Origin: an uncultured bacterium
Lineage (GTDB): Bacteria; Verrucomicrobiota; Lentisphaeria; Victivallales; UBA1829
DNA: 64,000 nucleotides
Direction of reading: 5' to 3'
Assembly (NCBI GenBank): GCA_902774245.1
Contig: CACYHQ010000002.1
Span: 124,001 to 188,000 of the forward strand
The position numbers were made by a program, and so were the translations under genes. Position 1 is the stretch's first letter. Every line of letters starts with the position of its first letter. Positions 54,111-63,311 of the stretch are shown piece by piece. The notes beneath the pieces are model-generated. The model did not search any database. It was not told the origin of the DNA and worked only from the letters and a program-made list of their open reading frames with translations.

Positions 54111-55367
54111 TCAGTCTTTTGTATCATGTGACGGAATATCGGTTAACCCGTCATCCGTCACCAGTTTGATTTCGTCAAAAGCCTTCTGGATCGCTTCGTC
54201 CATGTTGGGGATTTTCGACTCCTCGTACTCGACAAAATGGAGCTTGGCATGAATGACAGGCGAGGGCGGCGCAAAGACGGTACAGCTGTCCGCCATCGGT
54301 TCGATGGAAATATCGAAAGTTCCGATGTCTTCCGCACGAGCAATCGTTTCCAGTTTATCCATGCCGCAGAGCGGACGCACGATCAGGTCCGGCACAGCCC
54401 GGTCAATCACGGACATGTTCACGACCGTCTGACTGGCGACTTGGCCTATCGCTTCGCCGGTCACGATCCCATATAGATTGTGTTTTCTGCAAAGCTTCGA
54501 AGCAATGCGCATCATCATGCGGCGATACAGAACCGTGCGGAATTTCGGGTCGCAGTTGTCGCGGATGAGCTTCTGAACTTCGGAAAGATTGCAGGCATAA
54601 AGTACGCCATGCGGCTGGAATCTGTTGATGATCTTTGCGATACGCCAGACTTTCGTAACGGATTCGATCGGCGTATACGGATAACTGTGGAACGTGAGAA
54701 AGTCCATGCGGCAGCCGCGTTTCATCGCCATCGCGCACGCCACTGGAGAATCGATTCCGCCGGAAAGCATGCCGAGCAGCGGAGAATTGGAACCGACCGG
54801 AAGACCGCCGCGCGCCTTGACCGTTTCGAGAAAGATTGTGGAATTTTTTTCCCGTATTTCGACGCCGATGGAAATATCCGGGTTCATTAAATCAACCTGA
54901 ATCTTATCCTCCCCGAACATTTCTTCGATCATGGTCGCGGTTTCGATTTCGATTTCTTTGGAGCGCAACGGAAAACTCTTGTCGGAACGCCGTGCGCGCG
55001 TCCGGAATTTCACGGGACGGCCAAGTTGTTCAAGTTGTTCCTCAAACAATGGCTTCACGGCATTTTTGATATGATCCAGAACAGCTTCGATGGTGCGTTC
55101 CCCCTCTATACAGAAAGAAAACGAATCCAGACCGAAACAGTCTTTCAGACGTTCCTTCAGATATTCCTGTTCCTCATCCGTGAAAACATCTAATTCATTT
55201 TTATGGATGAAAATACGGCCGCGCATTTTCACATAATTCAGACCCGGAACACGGTCCTTCGTCATGCGTTTCATATTGCGGATTAATGTATTTTCAAACA
55301 TGCTCCGGTTGTTTCCCTTTGTCGCGATCTCGTTGTAGCGGCAGATGATGGAATTGTAGGATGCCAT
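54111..55367 (-). CDS. thiI: tRNA uracil 4-sulfurtransferase ThiI
   Basis: A 418-aa protein: N-terminal ferredoxin-like and THUMP domains (about 1-170) and a PP-loop adenylation domain with LSGGIDSPVA (near 201-210). It lacks the C-terminal rhodanese domain of E. coli ThiI, as in Bacillus-type enzymes of about 400 aa, so sulfur must be delivered by a separate cysteine desulfurase. It makes 4-thiouridine at tRNA position 8. Last gene of the leftward dnaN-recF-thiI cluster, 19 bases after recF. Confidence 0.94.
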   Translation of the reverse strand: MASYNSIICRYNEIATKGNNRSMFENTLIRNMKRMTKDRVPGLNYVKMRGRIFIHKNELDVFTDEEQEYLKERLKDCFGLDSFSFCIEGERTIEAVLDHIKNAVKPLFEEQLEQLGRPVKFRTRARRSDKSFPLRSKEIEIETATMIEEMFGEDKIQVDLMNPDISIGVEIREKNSTIFLETVKARGGLPVGSNSPLLGMLSGGIDSPVACAMAMKRGCRMDFLTFHSYPYTPIESVTKVWRIAKIINRFQPHGVLYACNLSEVQKLIRDNCDPKFRTVLYRRMMMRIASKLCRKHNLYGIVTGEAIGQVASQTVVNMSVIDRAVPDLIVRPLCGMDKLETIARAEDIGTFDISIEPMADSCTVFAPPSPVIHAKLHFVEYEESKIPNMDEAIQKAFDEIKLVTDDGLTDIPSHDTKD

Positions 55368-55386
55368 AGTATTTCTCCTGTCTTGC

Positions 55387-56457
55387 TTAAACAGCGCGTC
55401 CGGCTGTAATATGAACGATCTGTGAATGTTGTGTCAAAGGATTATCAGGGATTTCCGTAAAGGAACAGAATACCTGTTTTGCTTCCGATATCTTATGATA
55501 GAATGCTTCCTGCGTCTTCTTATCAAGATCGCCGGTAGCGTCATCCACGATAACGACTGTATTATCCTTTGACATCGAATGATTTTTGACGATATCAAAT
55601 TCCGCTTCCTTCAACGCGAACGATGCGGCGCGGCATTGTCCGCGGGAACCGTAAAGTTTCAATGATTTTCCGTCCGCGACAAAATCGAAATCATCAAGAT
55701 GCGGCCCGGTTGTGGTGTATCCGTTCAACCTGTCTTTTTCCAAATTGCGCTCCAATTTTTCTTCAAAGATTTTCGGGTCGGAAAGCTCGTGGATTGTCCG
55801 TAATTTCAACTGCAAATCGGCGAGTTCCGGCTTCAATTCCGCCATGATATTCCGCATGAAATCGGATAAGATTCTGAGATGGATTTCACGCGCCTGAACG
55901 ATCTCCGCGCCGTATTTGGCAAGCGCCGGATGGTACGACCGGATCACATCGTTGCTCGCATCCTTCATCCGCAGCAGACAGTTTCTGTTTTTGACGCCGT
56001 TGTAATACGCCTGCAACGCGGTAAAATAACCGTGATCCAGCATGGAAATGAACATATCAAGAAATTTCCGCCTGACCTGGGAACGCCCGGTGATGATCTC
56101 AGGATCATCCGGCAGAAACGTGACCGTATTGAACGATTCGGCAAACTCGCTGGCACGCGTGACATGTTTTCCGTCCACGACCAGTTTCCGTGTTTCGCCA
56201 AGCTCGACCGCGAGCTGACGCGACCAGTTCCGGAACGAAACGGAAGCTCCCATGATCGCGTACGGCGCATGAAGCCTGATCATTTCCGAAGTGCGCGAAG
56301 TACGGAATGACCTCAAATTCGCCAAATAAAATAAGGCTTCAAGCAGACTGGTCTTTCCCTGCCCGTTCGAACCGCAGAGAAACACGGTCGGCGCCTCAAA
56401 ACGCAGGGACACCGATTCAAATAACCGGAAATTCTGTAGAACCAGCGAATTTACCAT
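55387..56457 (-). CDS. recF: DNA replication and repair protein RecF
   Basis: A 356-aa SMC-like ATPase. MVNSLVLQNFRLFESVSLRF leads into Walker A GSNGQGKTS (29-37); the C-terminus has LYGSRGQCRAASFALKEAE (signature) and VVIVDDATGDLD (Walker B; canonical RecF has D-V-x-S-E-L-D, here DDATGDLD). It loads RecA at gaps. It sits between dnaN and thiI, 149 bases after dnaN; dnaA and gyrB, which often accompany it, are absent. Confidence 0.95.
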   Translation of the reverse strand: MVNSLVLQNFRLFESVSLRFEAPTVFLCGSNGQGKTSLLEALFYLANLRSFRTSRTSEMIRLHAPYAIMGASVSFRNWSRQLAVELGETRKLVVDGKHVTRASEFAESFNTVTFLPDDPEIITGRSQVRRKFLDMFISMLDHGYFTALQAYYNGVKNRNCLLRMKDASNDVIRSYHPALAKYGAEIVQAREIHLRILSDFMRNIMAELKPELADLQLKLRTIHELSDPKIFEEKLERNLEKDRLNGYTTTGPHLDDFDFVADGKSLKLYGSRGQCRAASFALKEAEFDIVKNHSMSKDNTVVIVDDATGDLDKKTQEAFYHKISEAKQVFCSFTEIPDNPLTQHSQIVHITAGRAV

Positions 56458-56606
56458 GGTATCCCTGCGGAAAAATTACTGAAAATGAAGTGATTGAATA
56501 CGGAAGTCCCGCCGCATGCACGGTTTGAGCTTACGGCAGGACTTTCAGCACATTGTTTCAGTACAATTGACCGGATTGTACTGTTGCGCCGCATGACTTG
56601 CTGTTC

Positions 56607-57704
56607 TTACTTGTTCCTCATCGGCATGATGACGTACAGGAAGCCGTCGCCGCTTTCGATCGCGATCGGGCTCATGACGTCGTTCACCTTGATGAACACG
56701 TTGTCTACCTGAATGTGCTTGAAGGGATCCAGGAAGAAGTTCGAGTTAAACGAAGCGGACATCTCTTCGCCGTCGTACTGGATGGGTACGCTCTCGCGGC
56801 CTTCGCCGATATTGCTGTTCGTTTCGAAGAGCATGCTGTCCGATTTGAACGTGAGGGACACTTTCGGCGAACCGCTTTCCGCAAGGGTCACGCAAATGAG
56901 CTCAAGCGCATAGATCACGCTTTCGCAGGAGACGGTAACCGTCTGCTTGAAGGAGGTCGGAATGACCTGGCGATAGTTCGGGTAATTGCCTTCGATGAGC
57001 TTGGACGTGATCACCGATGCTCCGACCTCGAACACGACCTGGTTTTCGGCGATATTGATCGCAACTTCACCTTCCTTTTCGAGGAGGCGTTTGAGCTCGT
57101 TCGCGGCTTTCTGCGTGATGATGATGTCGCCTTCGGAACCTTCGGGAAGCTCCTCGAAGACTTTTTCGCAGAGGGCGAGACGTTTGCCGTCGGTTGCGAC
57201 CGCCGTGAATTTGCCGTCGCGGACAGAAAACAGAATACCCTGTAAAACTTTGCGGGAATCTTCGAGGCTGGCGGCGTATGCGATGCGTTCGATGATGACC
57301 GCCATGTCGGCCTGCTTCATGGAGAAAGAACGGATGAATTTGACATCGTCCTTCTTCGGATAATCGGCGGGATTGAGTCCGAGGAGCATGATGGACGCGG
57401 TGCCGCATTTGATCGTGGAGTGGAAATTGTCTCCGCTTTCGATCTCGATGAACTCGCCGCGGAACTTGGAAACGAGCGTGAGCATCTTCTTGGCGGGAAG
57501 CGTGGTCTCGCCGGCCTCGATGACCTCGGCGTCGACTACGGTCTCCATGCGGATCTCAAGGTCGGTTCCGGTGAGTTTGAGCTTGCCGTCGGCCGCTTCG
57601 AATAGAATATTGGAAAGCACGGGAAGGGTGTTGCGCGTATTGACGATATTGCCGACCTTCTGCAGTGCCTTAAGCATGGTCTCTCTGGAAATCTTGATTT
57701 TCAT
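56607..57704 (-). CDS. dnaN: DNA polymerase III beta subunit (sliding clamp)
   Basis: A 365-aa protein, the usual beta-clamp length, with three repeated clamp domains. It starts MKIKISRETMLKALQKVGNI and ends YVIMPMRNK, matching the conserved YxIMPMR clamp C-terminus. It tethers polymerase III to DNA. A strong promoter lies at 57805-57833, about 100 bases upstream; a GGAGG-like sequence precedes the ATG. Confidence 0.97.
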   Translation of the reverse strand: MKIKISRETMLKALQKVGNIVNTRNTLPVLSNILFEAADGKLKLTGTDLEIRMETVVDAEVIEAGETTLPAKKMLTLVSKFRGEFIEIESGDNFHSTIKCGTASIMLLGLNPADYPKKDDVKFIRSFSMKQADMAVIIERIAYAASLEDSRKVLQGILFSVRDGKFTAVATDGKRLALCEKVFEELPEGSEGDIIITQKAANELKRLLEKEGEVAINIAENQVVFEVGASVITSKLIEGNYPNYRQVIPTSFKQTVTVSCESVIYALELICVTLAESGSPKVSLTFKSDSMLFETNSNIGEGRESVPIQYDGEEMSASFNSNFFLDPFKHIQVDNVFIKVNDVMSPIAIESGDGFLYVIMPMRNK

Positions 57705-57804
57705 GGTGGGTTGCCTCCGATCTTCCGGCGGACATTTCTGTGCCGTCCGGAAAAGTTATTGAAATTGGTTTCTGATATGATTTTAACCTGAATTGAGCAA
57801 ATGT

Positions 57805-57833
57805 AATAGAAATAGGGGCTGTCAATATGTCAA
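57805..57833 (-). promoter_or_regulatory. Promoter for dnaN
   Basis: On the minus strand a perfect -35 TTGACA (57828-57833), 17-base spacer and TCTATT (57805-57810). Confidence 0.65.
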
Positions 57834-57887
57834 CAACCCGCCGTTCCCGCTTCAAACACTTTTTTCGGAAGATGTTCACAAAATGGT

Positions 57888-57916
57888 TTGACTTTGTTCG
57901 GAAACGGTGTTCTATT
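57888..57916 (+). promoter_or_regulatory. Promoter for the SIS-uppS-cdsA-glgB operon
   Basis: TTGACT (57888-57893), 17-base spacer and TCTATT (57911-57916), 45 bases before the start codon. Confidence 0.6.
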
Positions 57917-57960
57917 AACACTGTAGATTTTTATTTAACCCCTGTTGGCAGGTGACGAAC

Positions 57961-58617
57961 ATGGATATGAACAACAATGTCAAGAAGCACATGGATACTC
58001 TTTTGGCCCGGTATCCCGATCTCCGGGATTCGGCGGAAAAAATCCATACATTATATTTTAACCTGGAAAACGTTTTTTTCAAGGACAAAACGTTATTTAT
58101 CTGCGGAAATGGCGGAAGTTGTTCTGACGCAGAGCATTTTATTGCCGAGCTCGGAAAAGGGTTCCTAAGCCGCCGGCATATCCCGTCCGATCTCAGCGAA
58201 GCTCTGGAAGCCGCCTATCCCGGTGAAAATTATTCGGAAAGACTGCAAAGAGGCTTCCGGGCGATTTCTCTGAACGGTCATCCGGCGCTTGCATCGGCCT
58301 ACACAAACGACGTCGATCCGCTCATGACATACGCCCAGCAGCTGTATATCTTCGGGAAAAAAGGCGATGCCGTACTCGGGATCACGACTTCCGGTAATGC
58401 AAAAAATATCCTCAATCTCTTCAAAGTTGCCCGTGTACTGGGGATTTCCACCTATCTCCTGACCGGAAACAATGAAGAGGGCGTATGCAGAAAATATGCC
58501 GATTTCATACTGGACGTCCCGGCACGGGAAGCCTATCGTGTGCAGGAATACCATCTGCCGATCTATCATGCTTTGGCGATGATGCTGGAGGAAAGGTTCT
58601 ATGGCGCAGGCGAATGA
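57961..58617 (+). CDS. SIS-domain phosphosugar isomerase (GmhA-like)
   Basis: A 218-aa SIS protein: FICGNGGSCSDAEHFIAELG (near 43-62) and GITTSGNAKNILNLFKVAR (near 140-158) are the sugar-phosphate binding loops. Closest in layout to sedoheptulose-7-phosphate isomerase GmhA, which starts ADP-heptose synthesis for LPS; a DnaA-initiator-associating DiaA-like role is the alternative and would be notable next to dnaN. The ATG at 57961 with AGGTG upstream is preferred over GTG 57952. It overlaps uppS by 17 bases. Confidence 0.82.
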   Translation: MDMNNNVKKHMDTLLARYPDLRDSAEKIHTLYFNLENVFFKDKTLFICGNGGSCSDAEHFIAELGKGFLSRRHIPSDLSEALEAAYPGENYSERLQRGFRAISLNGHPALASAYTNDVDPLMTYAQQLYIFGKKGDAVLGITTSGNAKNILNLFKVARVLGISTYLLTGNNEEGVCRKYADFILDVPAREAYRVQEYHLPIYHALAMMLEERFYGAGE

Positions 58618-59311
58618 ACTCAGACATGTAGCCGTCATCCTGGACGGTAACGGACGCTGGGCGAAGCAGCACGGCGTTGAGCGTAAGGAAGGCCATCTGG
58701 CCGGTGCGAATCGTGTCGTGGACTTCATGAATTTTATTTCCCGTTACGAATCCGTCCGATACGTTACGCTGTATGCGTTCAGCACGGAGAACTGGAAACG
58801 TTCCAAGGAGGAAGTCGATGCGTTGATGAATATTCTGGCTCGCTTCCTTGACGACAACCTTGAAGTCCTGCTGAAGGAAAAAGTCCGGCTCCTCACGACC
58901 GGCGATATTTCCGCGTTGCCGGAACCCTGCCGTGTCCGCCTCGACAAAGTGAAACGCGAGACTGCAAAAGAATTTACGCGCACGTTCATTCTTGCGCTCA
59001 ATTACGGTTCGCGCATGGAGATCACGGATGCCGTGAAATCCATTGCAAATGAGGTGAAAAATGGAACGCTTTCTATTGAAGATATAACGGAAAAGACAGT
59101 GGCGGACCATTTGTATCTTCCCGAGGTGCCGGATCCCGACCTGCTGATCCGTACCAGCGGCGAAGAGCGTGTGAGCAATTTTCTGCTGTGGCAGATTTCC
59201 TACAGCGAGTTTTATTTTACGAAGACCTTATGGCCGGATTTCGATATTAACGAGTTCGACAAGGCGGTTCAGGCATATTACGGCCGGAAACGCAGATTCG
59301 GAGGCAGATAA
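58601..59311 (+). CDS. uppS: Isoprenyl (undecaprenyl) diphosphate synthase
   Basis: A 236-aa cis-prenyltransferase. It has VAVILDGNGRWAKQHG (catalytic Asp15, P-loop-like), YAFSTENWKRS, and the C-terminal DLLIRTSGEERVSNFLLWQ. It makes the C55 lipid carrier for peptidoglycan and LPS O-antigen assembly. Its start lies inside the 3' end of the SIS gene; cdsA follows 3 bases after its stop. Confidence 0.95.
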   Translation: MAQANELRHVAVILDGNGRWAKQHGVERKEGHLAGANRVVDFMNFISRYESVRYVTLYAFSTENWKRSKEEVDALMNILARFLDDNLEVLLKEKVRLLTTGDISALPEPCRVRLDKVKRETAKEFTRTFILALNYGSRMEITDAVKSIANEVKNGTLSIEDITEKTVADHLYLPEVPDPDLLIRTSGEERVSNFLLWQISYSEFYFTKTLWPDFDINEFDKAVQAYYGRKRRFGGR

Positions 59312-59314
59312 TCT

Positions 59315-60223
59315 ATGTCCACGCTTGCAAAACGCACGTTCAGTTCCGTTATTCTTCTTGCCCTTCTGGCGGGCGCGGTTTTCCTTCCTTATGACGCCAG
59401 AAAGTGGTTTTTCACGGTTCTCTGCGCTTTTTTAGGATTTGGCGCATCATGGGAAACCTGCGGGATGCTGAACGGCCCGAAGCAGTTCAAGGGACTCAAA
59501 TGGTTCATTTCCTCCGCGCTTGTTCTGGTCGTGGTCTTTACTGTCACTCAAATCAACAGACATGTCCAGACGAATCAGGTTTTCCCGTACTGGTGGGGCG
59601 TTTCCGACTTTGTTCTTTTCGCGTTCTTTTTCTGGATGATCGTGCTCTCCACGAATAAAAATCAGGAGTTGCTGCGTGCCGCGATCAACGGATTTGCCGT
59701 CTTCTTCCTGTTCTCCATGGCCCTCAAGCTCATTTGCGGCATCTATTATACCTATAATTTTCCCGGAAACATCCCGGCGACATTCCTGCTGTTCATCCTC
59801 GGCACGAAGAGCGGCGACATCGGCGCTTATCTCACCGGATCGTTGTGTAATACGATTTCACATGGGAAAAATCACAAGCTTGTACCTTCCATTAGTCCCG
59901 CGAAATCGTGGGAAGGCCTCATTGGCGGGCTCATTTTATCCGTTGCGGTCACGCTCACGATCTACACGATCTGCTCCAACCAGCGAAACGGCTACGAATG
60001 GTGGGACGGTTTCGGCTACTTCAAGATGACGATCATCGGTGTTTTCCTGTTCTTCGGCGGCATGGTGGGCGACTTGGCGGAATCCAGCCTGAAACGCACG
60101 TGCAACGTGAAGGATTCCGGTCATTTTCTACCTGGAATCGGCGGACTTTTCGACCTTGTTGACAGCCTGATTGTCAATTCTTTCGTTTTCTACTTCATCC
60201 TGTTCTTTCTGAACGCCCGGTGA
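59315..60223 (+). CDS. cdsA: Phosphatidate cytidylyltransferase
   Basis: A 302-aa polytopic membrane protein with about seven hydrophobic segments. The CDP-diglyceride synthase core is visible as LGTKSGDIGAYLTG, SPAKSWEGLIGG and the signature SSLKRTCNVKDSG-x4-PGIGG (near 260-280). The usual PGHGG histidine is isoleucine here. It makes CDP-diacylglycerol for all phospholipids. GGAGG lies 10 bases upstream; uppS-cdsA adjacency is classical. Confidence 0.92.
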   Translation: MSTLAKRTFSSVILLALLAGAVFLPYDARKWFFTVLCAFLGFGASWETCGMLNGPKQFKGLKWFISSALVLVVVFTVTQINRHVQTNQVFPYWWGVSDFVLFAFFFWMIVLSTNKNQELLRAAINGFAVFFLFSMALKLICGIYYTYNFPGNIPATFLLFILGTKSGDIGAYLTGSLCNTISHGKNHKLVPSISPAKSWEGLIGGLILSVAVTLTIYTICSNQRNGYEWWDGFGYFKMTIIGVFLFFGGMVGDLAESSLKRTCNVKDSGHFLPGIGGLFDLVDSLIVNSFVFYFILFFLNAR

Positions 60224-60251
60224 TCATCCGCCTTAAAGGAGGACGTTTGTC

Positions 60252-62483
60252 ATGAAAAAGATTCCCGACACGCAGGAAAATCCGGTCATGAACGAGATAC
60301 TTGAGGGATCATGCCGCAATCCGCACGAATTCCTCGGCATGCATCAGGTCTCCGGCGGTGTCATGGTCCGCGTGTACGATCCCGAGGCGGAATCCGTCAC
60401 TGTCATCGCCGGAAACAGACGTTATCCGATGACGAGGGAAAATGAACAGGGGATATACACCTGTTTCTTCGCGAGAAGAAAGAATCTGTTCGCATATCAG
60501 GTCGAGAAAAAATACGCGGACAGCACGTTCACCTCGCCCGATCCGTATTGCTTCCTGCCGACGCTCGGCGAGATGGATATATACCTCTTCAACCAGGGCG
60601 AACACCAGCGCGTCTACGACGTGATGGGAGCGCATGTCCGGAATCTCGGCGGAGTCGAGGGCGTTTCGTTCGCGGTCTGGGCTCCGAATGCACAGCGCGT
60701 TTCCGTGGTCGGCGATTTCAACTGCTGGGACGGACGGCGGCATCCGATGCGCATGCTCGGGCTCTCCGGCATCTGGGAGCTTTTCATCCCCGGCCTCAAA
60801 CCGGGCGACGTGTACAAATTCGAGGTAAAAGGCTTGGACGGTTCCATTGTCCTGAAGCTCGACCCGTATGCGCAGAAAACCGAGCTGCGTCCGAACAACG
60901 CCGGCATCATCGCTCAGGCGGAGCCGTTCAAGTGGACCGACGACGCCTGGATGAAGAAGCGTGCCGCGACGAACCCGGTCGACAGCCCCATGAACATCTA
61001 CGAGGTGCACCTCGGCACATGGGGCGGCCCCGGGCTGAAGCTGCCCGAGGTGAAGGAAACGTTCAACAACTACCGTGAGCTTGCCGTCGCGCTTGCCGAT
61101 TACGTTCAGAAAATGGGCTATACACACGTGGAGCTGCTCCCCGTGATGGAGCATCCGCTGGACCAGTCGTGGGGTTACCAGGTGACCGGGTTCTATGCGC
61201 CGACCGCGCGCTACGGTTCTCCGGAGGATTTCGCCTGGTTCGTGAATTACATGCACGAACACAACATAGGCGTTTTCCTCGACTGGGTCCCCGCTCATTT
61301 TCCGCGGGATACATTCTCGCTCGGACGGTTCGACGGTACGGCGCTCTATGAGCACGCCGATCCGCGTAAGGGCGAACAGAAGGACTGGGGCACCTACATC
61401 TTCAATTTCGGGCGCAACGAGGTGCGGCAGTTCCTGATCGGCAGCGCGCTTTTCTGGCTCGGACACTACCATGCCGACGGTCTCCGCGTCGACGCTGTCG
61501 CCTCCATGCTTTACCTCAACTATTCCCGCAACGACGGCGAATGGATCCCGAACCAGTACGGAGGCTGCGAAAACCTCGAGGCGATCGCGTTCATCCGCCA
61601 CCTGAACGAGCTGGCGCACAAACTCTTCCCCGGCATCTCCATGATCGCCGAGGAATCCACCTCCTGGCCGGGCGTTTCCCGTCCGATCTACGTCGGCGGC
61701 CTCGGATTCACGTTCAAGTGGAACATGGGCTGGATGCACGACACGCTCGATTATTTCAAGTTGGACCCGATCTACCGCAGCTACCACCACGGCCAGCTCG
61801 CGTTCTCCATCTGCTACGCGTTCTCCGAAAACTTCATTCTGCCGCTCAGCCACGACGAGGTCGTCCACGGGAAGCTCTCCCTCTTCGGCCGCATGTCCGG
61901 CGATTACGTGCAGAAATTCGCCAACCTGCGCGCGATGTATGTCCTGATGGCCACGCATCCGGGCAAGAAGCTCATCTTCATGGGCGGCGAGTTCGCGCAG
62001 GTGATCGAGTGGAACTGCAACAACCAGTCGGTCGACTGGCTTCTGCTCAAATATCCCGCGCATGATTCTGTTCATCACATGGTCGCCGATCTGAACAGGT
62101 TCTACCTCGGTCAGCCGGCATTGTGGGAAGACGATTTCACGCCCGCCGGGTTCCAGTGGCTTGACGGAGGCGACTTCAGGCAGTCGATATATTCCTTCAT
62201 TCGCTGGGACAAACAGCGCAAATCGCCGCTCGTCGTGATCTTGAACCTGACTCCGGTCGTGCGAGACAACTTCAACATCGGCGTCCCGCTTCCCGGCGAA
62301 TGGGTCGAGGTGTTCAACACCGACCGCGAGGAATACGGCGGGACCGGACTGCTGAACGGACAGAAGATGGTCTCCACACCCGGCGAATACCACGGTCAGA
62401 AGCAGTTCATTACGCTCCGTCTCCCTTGGCTCGGCGCCGTCGTCCTGGCCCCGAAATCCGCCGCGAAGAAGCCCAAAAAGTAA
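60252..62483 (+). CDS. glgB: 1,4-alpha-glucan branching enzyme
   Basis: A 743-aa GH13 enzyme: N-terminal CBM48-type domains (about 1-230), then the (beta/alpha)8 barrel. The catalytic nucleophile is D414 (GLRVDAVASM) and the acid/base is E467 (MIAEESTSW); LPLSHDEVVHGK carries the transition-state Asp. It introduces alpha-1,6 branches into glycogen. A very strong AAGGAGG precedes the ATG, 28 bases after cdsA. No other glycogen gene is in the window. Confidence 0.96.
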   Translation: MKKIPDTQENPVMNEILEGSCRNPHEFLGMHQVSGGVMVRVYDPEAESVTVIAGNRRYPMTRENEQGIYTCFFARRKNLFAYQVEKKYADSTFTSPDPYCFLPTLGEMDIYLFNQGEHQRVYDVMGAHVRNLGGVEGVSFAVWAPNAQRVSVVGDFNCWDGRRHPMRMLGLSGIWELFIPGLKPGDVYKFEVKGLDGSIVLKLDPYAQKTELRPNNAGIIAQAEPFKWTDDAWMKKRAATNPVDSPMNIYEVHLGTWGGPGLKLPEVKETFNNYRELAVALADYVQKMGYTHVELLPVMEHPLDQSWGYQVTGFYAPTARYGSPEDFAWFVNYMHEHNIGVFLDWVPAHFPRDTFSLGRFDGTALYEHADPRKGEQKDWGTYIFNFGRNEVRQFLIGSALFWLGHYHADGLRVDAVASMLYLNYSRNDGEWIPNQYGGCENLEAIAFIRHLNELAHKLFPGISMIAEESTSWPGVSRPIYVGGLGFTFKWNMGWMHDTLDYFKLDPIYRSYHHGQLAFSICYAFSENFILPLSHDEVVHGKLSLFGRMSGDYVQKFANLRAMYVLMATHPGKKLIFMGGEFAQVIEWNCNNQSVDWLLLKYPAHDSVHHMVADLNRFYLGQPALWEDDFTPAGFQWLDGGDFRQSIYSFIRWDKQRKSPLVVILNLTPVVRDNFNIGVPLPGEWVEVFNTDREEYGGTGLLNGQKMVSTPGEYHGQKQFITLRLPWLGAVVLAPKSAAKKPKK

Positions 62484-62547
62484 GTGAGTATCCAAGCCTG
62501 TCCTGCATGAGTCTGGAGCTGTTCTTCGCGTATACGCATAATACACG

Positions 62548-62588
62548 CAAGTTTCAGTTAAAAACAAGTTCCTTTTAACTGAAACTTG
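62548..62588. repeat. Dispersed inverted repeat family A, copy 4
   Basis: CAAGTTTCAGTTAAAA (62548-62563) pairs perfectly over 16 bp with 62573-62588 around a 9-base loop. CGCGTATACGC lies 11 bases upstream, as near copy 1. The outer arm (CAAG) differs from copies 2 and 3 (CTAG) but stays palindromic. Confidence 0.88.
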
Positions 62589-62786
62589 GGGAGTTTTTCT
62601 GAATGATTGTCTGATTTAATCCGGCGTGATCCGCGGGGTCACGGGAGATCCCGGCTTCTGTTTCGTCTTTTTCTCCGGACAATACGGCCTGCCATATCGG
62701 TTTCCATTTTCATTTGGGCCCATGCCTGACACACCTGTTTGCATATTCTTTTTATAAAGAAATTCGCTTTTTTTCGGGAAAAAATC

Positions 62787-62816
62787 TTGTTTCTTCGGAA
62801 AATGGGTGTATATTAT
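62787..62816 (+). promoter_or_regulatory. Promoter for yajC-secD
   Basis: TTGTTT (62787-62792), 18-base spacer, TATTAT (62811-62816). Confidence 0.55.
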
Positions 62817-62864
62817 AGTTTTACGCATACAATTTTAGCTTCAACATAACAGAAAGTCTTGAAC

Positions 62865-63311
62865 ATGGCAAACACTTCCTTTGTCGTTTTCGCGCAGGCT
62901 GCCGACGGTTCCGTGACCGCGACCGCCGCCGCTCCTGCCGCAGAAACCACTACCGCGCAGTCCGGCGCGCCCGCTTCCGACGCCGGACAGCAGCAGGCTC
63001 CGCCTCCGTCCTCCGGCATGATGATGATCCCGTTCATCATCCTGATCGGCGTTATGATCGCGATATCCATGCGCACCAGCAGCAAGGAAAAGAAGAAACG
63101 CGAAGAGATGATGAACTCGATCCGCAAGGGCACGAAGATCATGACCAGTGGCGGCATCATCGGCGAGATCGCTGAAGTCCAGAAGGACCAGTTCATGCTG
63201 AAGGTCGCGAACAACGTCCAGATCGCGATTTCCCGTTCCGCCGTCGCGCAGGTCATCACGCCCGCCGCTGACGCCGCCGACACGACGAAAGCCGAGGTGA
63301 CGAAGAAATGA
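62865..63311 (+). CDS. yajC: Preprotein translocase subunit YajC
   Basis: A 148-aa protein: an Ala/Gln/Pro-rich N-terminal stretch, one membrane helix (MMMIPFIILIGVMIAISM, about 51-68), then the conserved YajC core KEKKKREEMMNSIRKGTKIMT and TSGGIIGEI. It is part of the SecDF-YajC complex in the inner membrane. It overlaps secD by 4 bases. The N-terminal extension before the helix is longer than in E. coli YajC. Confidence 0.93.
   Translation: MANTSFVVFAQAADGSVTATAAAPAAETTTAQSGAPASDAGQQQAPPPSSGMMMIPFIILIGVMIAISMRTSSKEKKKREEMMNSIRKGTKIMTSGGIIGEIAEVQKDQFMLKVANNVQIAISRSAVAQVITPAADAADTTKAEVTKK

Larger units (their letters stand above)
62484..62864. other. Intergenic region with family A repeat and yajC promoter
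   Basis: About 380 bases. It contains a CGCGTATACGC motif (62527-62537), family A repeat copy 4 (62548-62588) and a promoter at 62787-62816. No gene or further hairpin was recognised. Confidence 0.6.
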
